From positions 1-23,574 of the forward strand of contig JAEWYI010000040.1 of the NCBI GenBank assembly GCA_023395735.1: a stretch of DNA of 23,574 bases. The letters run 5' to 3'. Below the pieces are notes generated by a model. It worked only from the letters and a program-made list of their open reading frames with translations. It was not told the DNA's origin and ran no database searches. This document shows positions 22,923 through 23,574 of the stretch, one piece after another. Source of the DNA: Cyanobacteria bacterium OH_SFB_17. GTDB lineage: Bacteria; Cyanobacteriota; Vampirovibrionia; Gastranaerophilales; Gastranaerophilaceae. The translations under genes were made by a program, and so were the position numbers. Position 1 is the first letter of the stretch. Each line of letters opens with the position of its first letter.

Positions 22923-23574
22923 ATGAAAATATTATTTTTTGACGTAAGAGAAGAAGAAAAGCCTGAATTAATAGAGTTTTGTAAAAACCACGAATGTGAA
23001 TTGTTGGAAGAATCTCTAAACGATAAAACAGTTATTACAGAAGAAATGCAGGAAGCTGAAGTTATTTCTTGTTTCACTTTCTCAAGAGTTTCGTCGGATA
23101 TTTTAATCAAGTTTTCTAAACTGAAATTGATTGCATTGCGTTGTGTGGGATTTAATCATATCGACTTGGAATATTGCAAGAAAAATAATATTCAGGTAGT
23201 AAATTCTTTGGGTTATGGAAATGTTACGGTTGCAGAATTTGCGTTTGGCCTTATTCTTGATGTGACAAGAAAAGTCGCAAGGGCGTATATGAACTTGAAA
23301 AATGAACATTTGGACAGAGATGTTTATACCGGATTTGAATTGAATGGATCAACATTTGGTGTTGTCGGAACTGGCGCAATAGGTTCTGAGGCTATTAGAA
23401 TCGCCAAGGGCTTTGGAATGAATGTTTTGGCTTATGATTTGTATCCTAAAAAAGAGTTGGAAGAAAAATACGGGGTAAAATATGTTGAATTGGATGAATT
23501 GTTGAAAAATTCGGACGTAGTTTCCTTGCATGCTCCTTTGACAAAAGATAACTTCCACTTGATTAATGAAGAAA
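22923..23574 (+). CDS. D-2-hydroxyacid dehydrogenase (D-lactate dehydrogenase type), 3' end beyond the window
   Basis: The frame is open to the window edge, giving the first 217 residues. The ATG at 22923 follows AAAAGGGA. The N-terminal catalytic segment has SRVSSDILIKFSKLKLIALRCVGFNHIDLEYCKK and NSLGYGNVTVAEFAFGLIL, and the Rossmann fold has GVVGTGAIGSEAI (Gly149, Gly151, Gly154) with Asp172 at the end of the second strand, which favours NAD. SLHAPLTKDNFHLIN is typical of the family. The VGFNHID and LGYGNVTVAEF forms fit D-lactate dehydrogenases (pyruvate to D-lactate in fermentation). The catalytic His lies past the window, so the exact substrate is not certain. Confidence 0.9.
   Translation, partial: MKILFFDVREEEKPELIEFCKNHECELLEESLNDKTVITEEMQEAEVISCFTFSRVSSDILIKFSKLKLIALRCVGFNHIDLEYCKKNNIQVVNSLGYGNVTVAEFAFGLILDVTRKVARAYMNLKNEHLDRDVYTGFELNGSTFGVVGTGAIGSEAIRIAKGFGMNVLAYDLYPKKELEEKYGVKYVELDELLKNSDVVSLHAPLTKDNFHLINEE

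Noticed and set aside
22865..23558. Minus-strand frames opposite the dehydrogenase
   Set aside because: The plus-strand frame encodes clear dehydrogenase motifs through to the window edge.

Overview
The window is AT-rich, gene-dense chromosomal DNA using the standard code. It most resembles a Gram-negative relative of the Cyanobacteria, probably a non-photosynthetic gut lineage of the Melainabacteria/Gastranaerophilales type. This placement is inference. It rests on a free-standing atpD-atpC pair (beta and epsilon split from the other ATP synthase genes, as in cyanobacteria and chloroplasts), a cyanobacterial-looking ribosomal protein L34 (SGFRARM core), and a TolC-type outer-membrane protein. 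No photosynthesis gene is present.

Layout from left to right. (1) 1-1529: the 3' part of a long repeat protein with YadA-like NTAVG repeats and a C-terminal S74 intramolecular chaperone. It ends at a two-way terminator shared with convergent proC. (2) 2434-3634: rpmH-rnpA plus an unrecognised 174-aa gene, with a very strong hairpin between rpmH and rnpA. (3) 3652-8316: a complete drug-efflux locus, with tolC divergent from marR-emrA-emrB, a candidate MarR operator between them and a hairpin between emrA and emrB. (4) 8425-11286: a uridine kinase/PRK-family kinase, then atpD-atpC. (5) 11309-16764, all on the minus strand: xerD, an Fsr-like MFS transporter, alr, lpdA and lipA, the last two overlapping. 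(6) 16882-18842: a 79-aa protein, then the abutting pair dnaJ-like and queE on the minus strand. (7) 19027-19648: a small basic protein and tRNA-Arg(CCU), surrounded by direct and inverted copies of pieces of that tRNA. (8) 19649-21763: a ClC antiporter with CBS domains and a small membrane protein, both minus strand. (9) 21873-23574: a small secreted acidic protein, a flavodoxin-fold reductase split by one in-frame TAA, and the 5' part of a D-2-hydroxyacid dehydrogenase.

Most genes are housekeeping: proline synthesis, translation and RNase P, ATP synthase, lipoylation, D-alanine, queuosine, chromosome-dimer resolution. I did not find a convincing new defence or biosynthetic system. The most unusual sequence is the tRNA-Arg neighbourhood (19301-19609). 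There a 14-bp inverted copy of the D-arm lies just upstream, an exact 20-nt copy of the tRNA 3' end lies 165 bp downstream, and the space between can fold into several hairpins. Next are the stop codon inside the flavoprotein gene, the DnaJ homologue with a halved zinc finger, and the hairpins placed inside two operons.
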